Positions 62,705 through 64,000 of a stretch of DNA of 64,000 bases are shown piece after piece (the stretch's first letter is position 1; each line of letters begins with the position of its first letter). The stretch comes from a virus. The DNA lies in the IMG/VR virus record IMGVR_UViG_3300009128_000008, positions 1 through 64,000 of that record; one strand, 5' to 3'. The notes under the pieces are model-generated. The model was not told where the DNA came from and searched no databases. It was given only the letters and a program-made list of their open reading frames with translations. A program made the position numbers and the translations under genes.

Positions 62705-64000
62705 TTATCTTATAGGCGCTGGAGGAACCGGTGCAGCTGGTGCAGCTGGTGCGGCTGGCGCTACTCTTGCTGGAGGGGCCTTTTCAACAGTTACGGGGGC
62801 GCCCAACTCTTCCATTTCAATTGGAACGGCGGGAGGGCTTTCTTCTACTTCAGCTTCTTCTCGCCTTTGCTTGCGTTTTTCCTTTAACTCTTCTTCTTTT
62901 TCCTCAGCCCTTTCTAGATTCTCTTTAACCGCCTCTAACGTATCAGAGGTTCTCTCTGCGTCACCCTCTGTAGTTACCAGATCTAATTCTTCTTCTGGCT
63001 GCAACGATCCTCTAAGTCTAGATAAAATCTCCTCTATTCTAGTAGTCATATACTGATTAGACTCTAGAGCAGATTTTTGCGCCTCTCCCAAAGCCGGAAA
63101 ATACGACGCAATTCCCAATCTATCCATCATCAAATCAATTATGCTCAGCTGTCTTGGTATCTCTCTGTTCTTAAGTATATTGGAAATAACTTCCAACCTA
63201 GCAACAACATCTGCCGTGGTAACACTGTCCAAATCAACATCTAGATCGGTTACTTTCTTTGTCGGAACATCATCGCCAACCTCTATCTCAGGAACAACAT
63301 CCTCCGCCATTGGCATATCCGGAGTTACAACAACATCCTCTGGTGTTGGGGGTGTTTCTTCTGGAAGCGGAGCTGGCACAGGAGCTGGTGGCGGAGCCTG
63401 AGCCACAACAGTAATTTCCGCCTGGTCATCTTCTGCCTCGTCTGAATCATCTACTTTCTTTGCCTCTTCTTCCGTCTCTTCCGGAATATCGTAATTTAGA
63501 AGCTGAACAAACTCTTTCATAGCATCCTCATCTTCATCACCCGCTCCCGCCATAGGATCTACAGTTAATGCCTGGGCCCACTTTTTGATACACTTACCGG
63601 TCTTGGGGAAACCATCACTAATTAATATATTGCCCTTCCTAATAATTAAATCTTCAAAAATAGACGACGCAGCGAAACGTGCAGGAGCAGTTTGTACCTG
63701 TATTTTTAGATCTTGCACCGCTCTTAACAGTGGCACTATACCGCCATCCAATCCTTCCCTCATTGCTTCCTGCACCCCAGGATCGGAAATTAAACGTTCT
63801 GCGGAATTCAACCTACCAAGAATGGCCTCTATCTTCTTTAATACATCCTCTCGTCTCTGCTCTGCCTCTGCCCGCTCTTTTGCCTGCCGTCTTTCCTCTC
63901 GCTCTTCTTCACGCCTCTTTTTCTCCTCAGCTCTCTCGGCTGGATTAAGTTCAACAAACTGACTTACATCCGAAGCCGATGGCGATGGAGGCAATTTAGC
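62705..64000 (-). CDS. Pro/Glu-rich protein, 5' end beyond window
   Basis: The frame is open for 432 codons to the right edge and may start at a TTG at 63994 or further upstream. The visible part has a Lys/Glu/Arg-rich coiled-coil region followed by Pro/Glu/Val-rich stretches, and ends with an Ala-Pro repeat ('APAAPAAPAAPVPPAP'). No family is recognised. It ends four bases before the nucleotidyltransferase gene. Confidence 0.5.
   Translation of the reverse strand, partial: AKLPPSPSASDVSQFVELNPAERAEEKKRREEEREERRQAKERAEAEQRREDVLKKIEAILGRLNSAERLISDPGVQEAMREGLDGGIVPLLRAVQDLKIQVQTAPARFAASSIFEDLIIRKGNILISDGFPKTGKCIKKWAQALTVDPMAGAGDEDEDAMKEFVQLLNYDIPEETEEEAKKVDDSDEAEDDQAEITVVAQAPPPAPVPAPLPEETPPTPEDVVVTPDMPMAEDVVPEIEVGDDVPTKKVTDLDVDLDSVTTADVVARLEVISNILKNREIPRQLSIIDLMMDRLGIASYFPALGEAQKSALESNQYMTTRIEEILSRLRGSLQPEEELDLVTTEGDAERTSDTLEAVKENLERAEEKEEELKEKRKQRREEAEVEESPPAVPIEMEELGAPVTVEKAPPARVAPAAPAAPAAPVPPAPIR

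Overview
The window looks like part of a large, AT-rich genome of a contractile-tailed (myovirus-type) double-stranded DNA phage. Almost all of it is one late, virion-building block read on the minus strand. Recognisable hallmarks are a GpA-like terminase large subunit, a portal, a prohead protease fused to a scaffold-like region, an HK97-fold-type major capsid protein, a contractile sheath, a tail tube, two tail-assembly chaperones and a tape measure that runs off the left edge. Structural genes alone fill about 64 kb, so the genome is probably in the jumbo-phage size range; that is inference. A gene carrying a lipobox indicates a Gram-negative host. Its trypsin-like fold with a Cys-rich linker and C-terminal membrane helix resembles secreted proteases common in Bdellovibrionota and Myxococcota, but that host guess is weak.

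Layout, read in transcription order from right to left. 64.0-56.5 kb: an edge-truncated Pro/Glu-rich protein, a CCA-adding-type nucleotidyltransferase, an 870-aa protein of unknown role, a Cys-rich protein and small genes leading to the terminase (56.5-54.6 kb). 53.2-54.6 kb: a PIN-PhoH ATPase on the plus strand, whose stop abuts the terminase stop. 53.0-40.4 kb: portal, two large virion proteins (one with a lysozyme-like domain), a tyrosine/dual-specificity phosphatase, a newly noticed 54-aa gene, and the 1233-aa protease-scaffold protein. 40.3-30.3 kb: small acidic proteins sharing a helical motif, a decoration-like protein, and three large internal-virion candidates. 30.1-27.9 kb: decoration protein, major capsid protein and a 101-aa protein, with strong hairpins between them.

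27.9-19.1 kb is an accessory island inside the structural block. It holds a cysteine desulfurase, two HNH nucleases, a cold-shock protein, a duplicated LAGLIDADG protein, a trypsin-like lipoprotein, a DUF5661-like protein and a HExxH metallopeptidase, interspersed with small structural genes. 19.1-6.0 kb: baseplate-like protein, a second LAGLIDADG gene (plus strand), two giant beta-helix spikes/fibres that share a C-terminal domain, a holin-like membrane protein and a tail-completion candidate. 5.9-0 kb: sheath, tube, the chaperone pair joined by a probable programmed -1 frameshift, and the tape measure.

The most notable signals are the A-AAA-AAA frameshift site, a roughly 20-fold-repeated Asp-Gly-Tyr tripeptide confined to tail and capsid-surface proteins, an 'AHP...VAP' motif shared by three otherwise different virion proteins, and the accessory island. 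No tRNA gene, CRISPR array, integrase or transposase was seen. There is no gene-free stretch above 300 bases.
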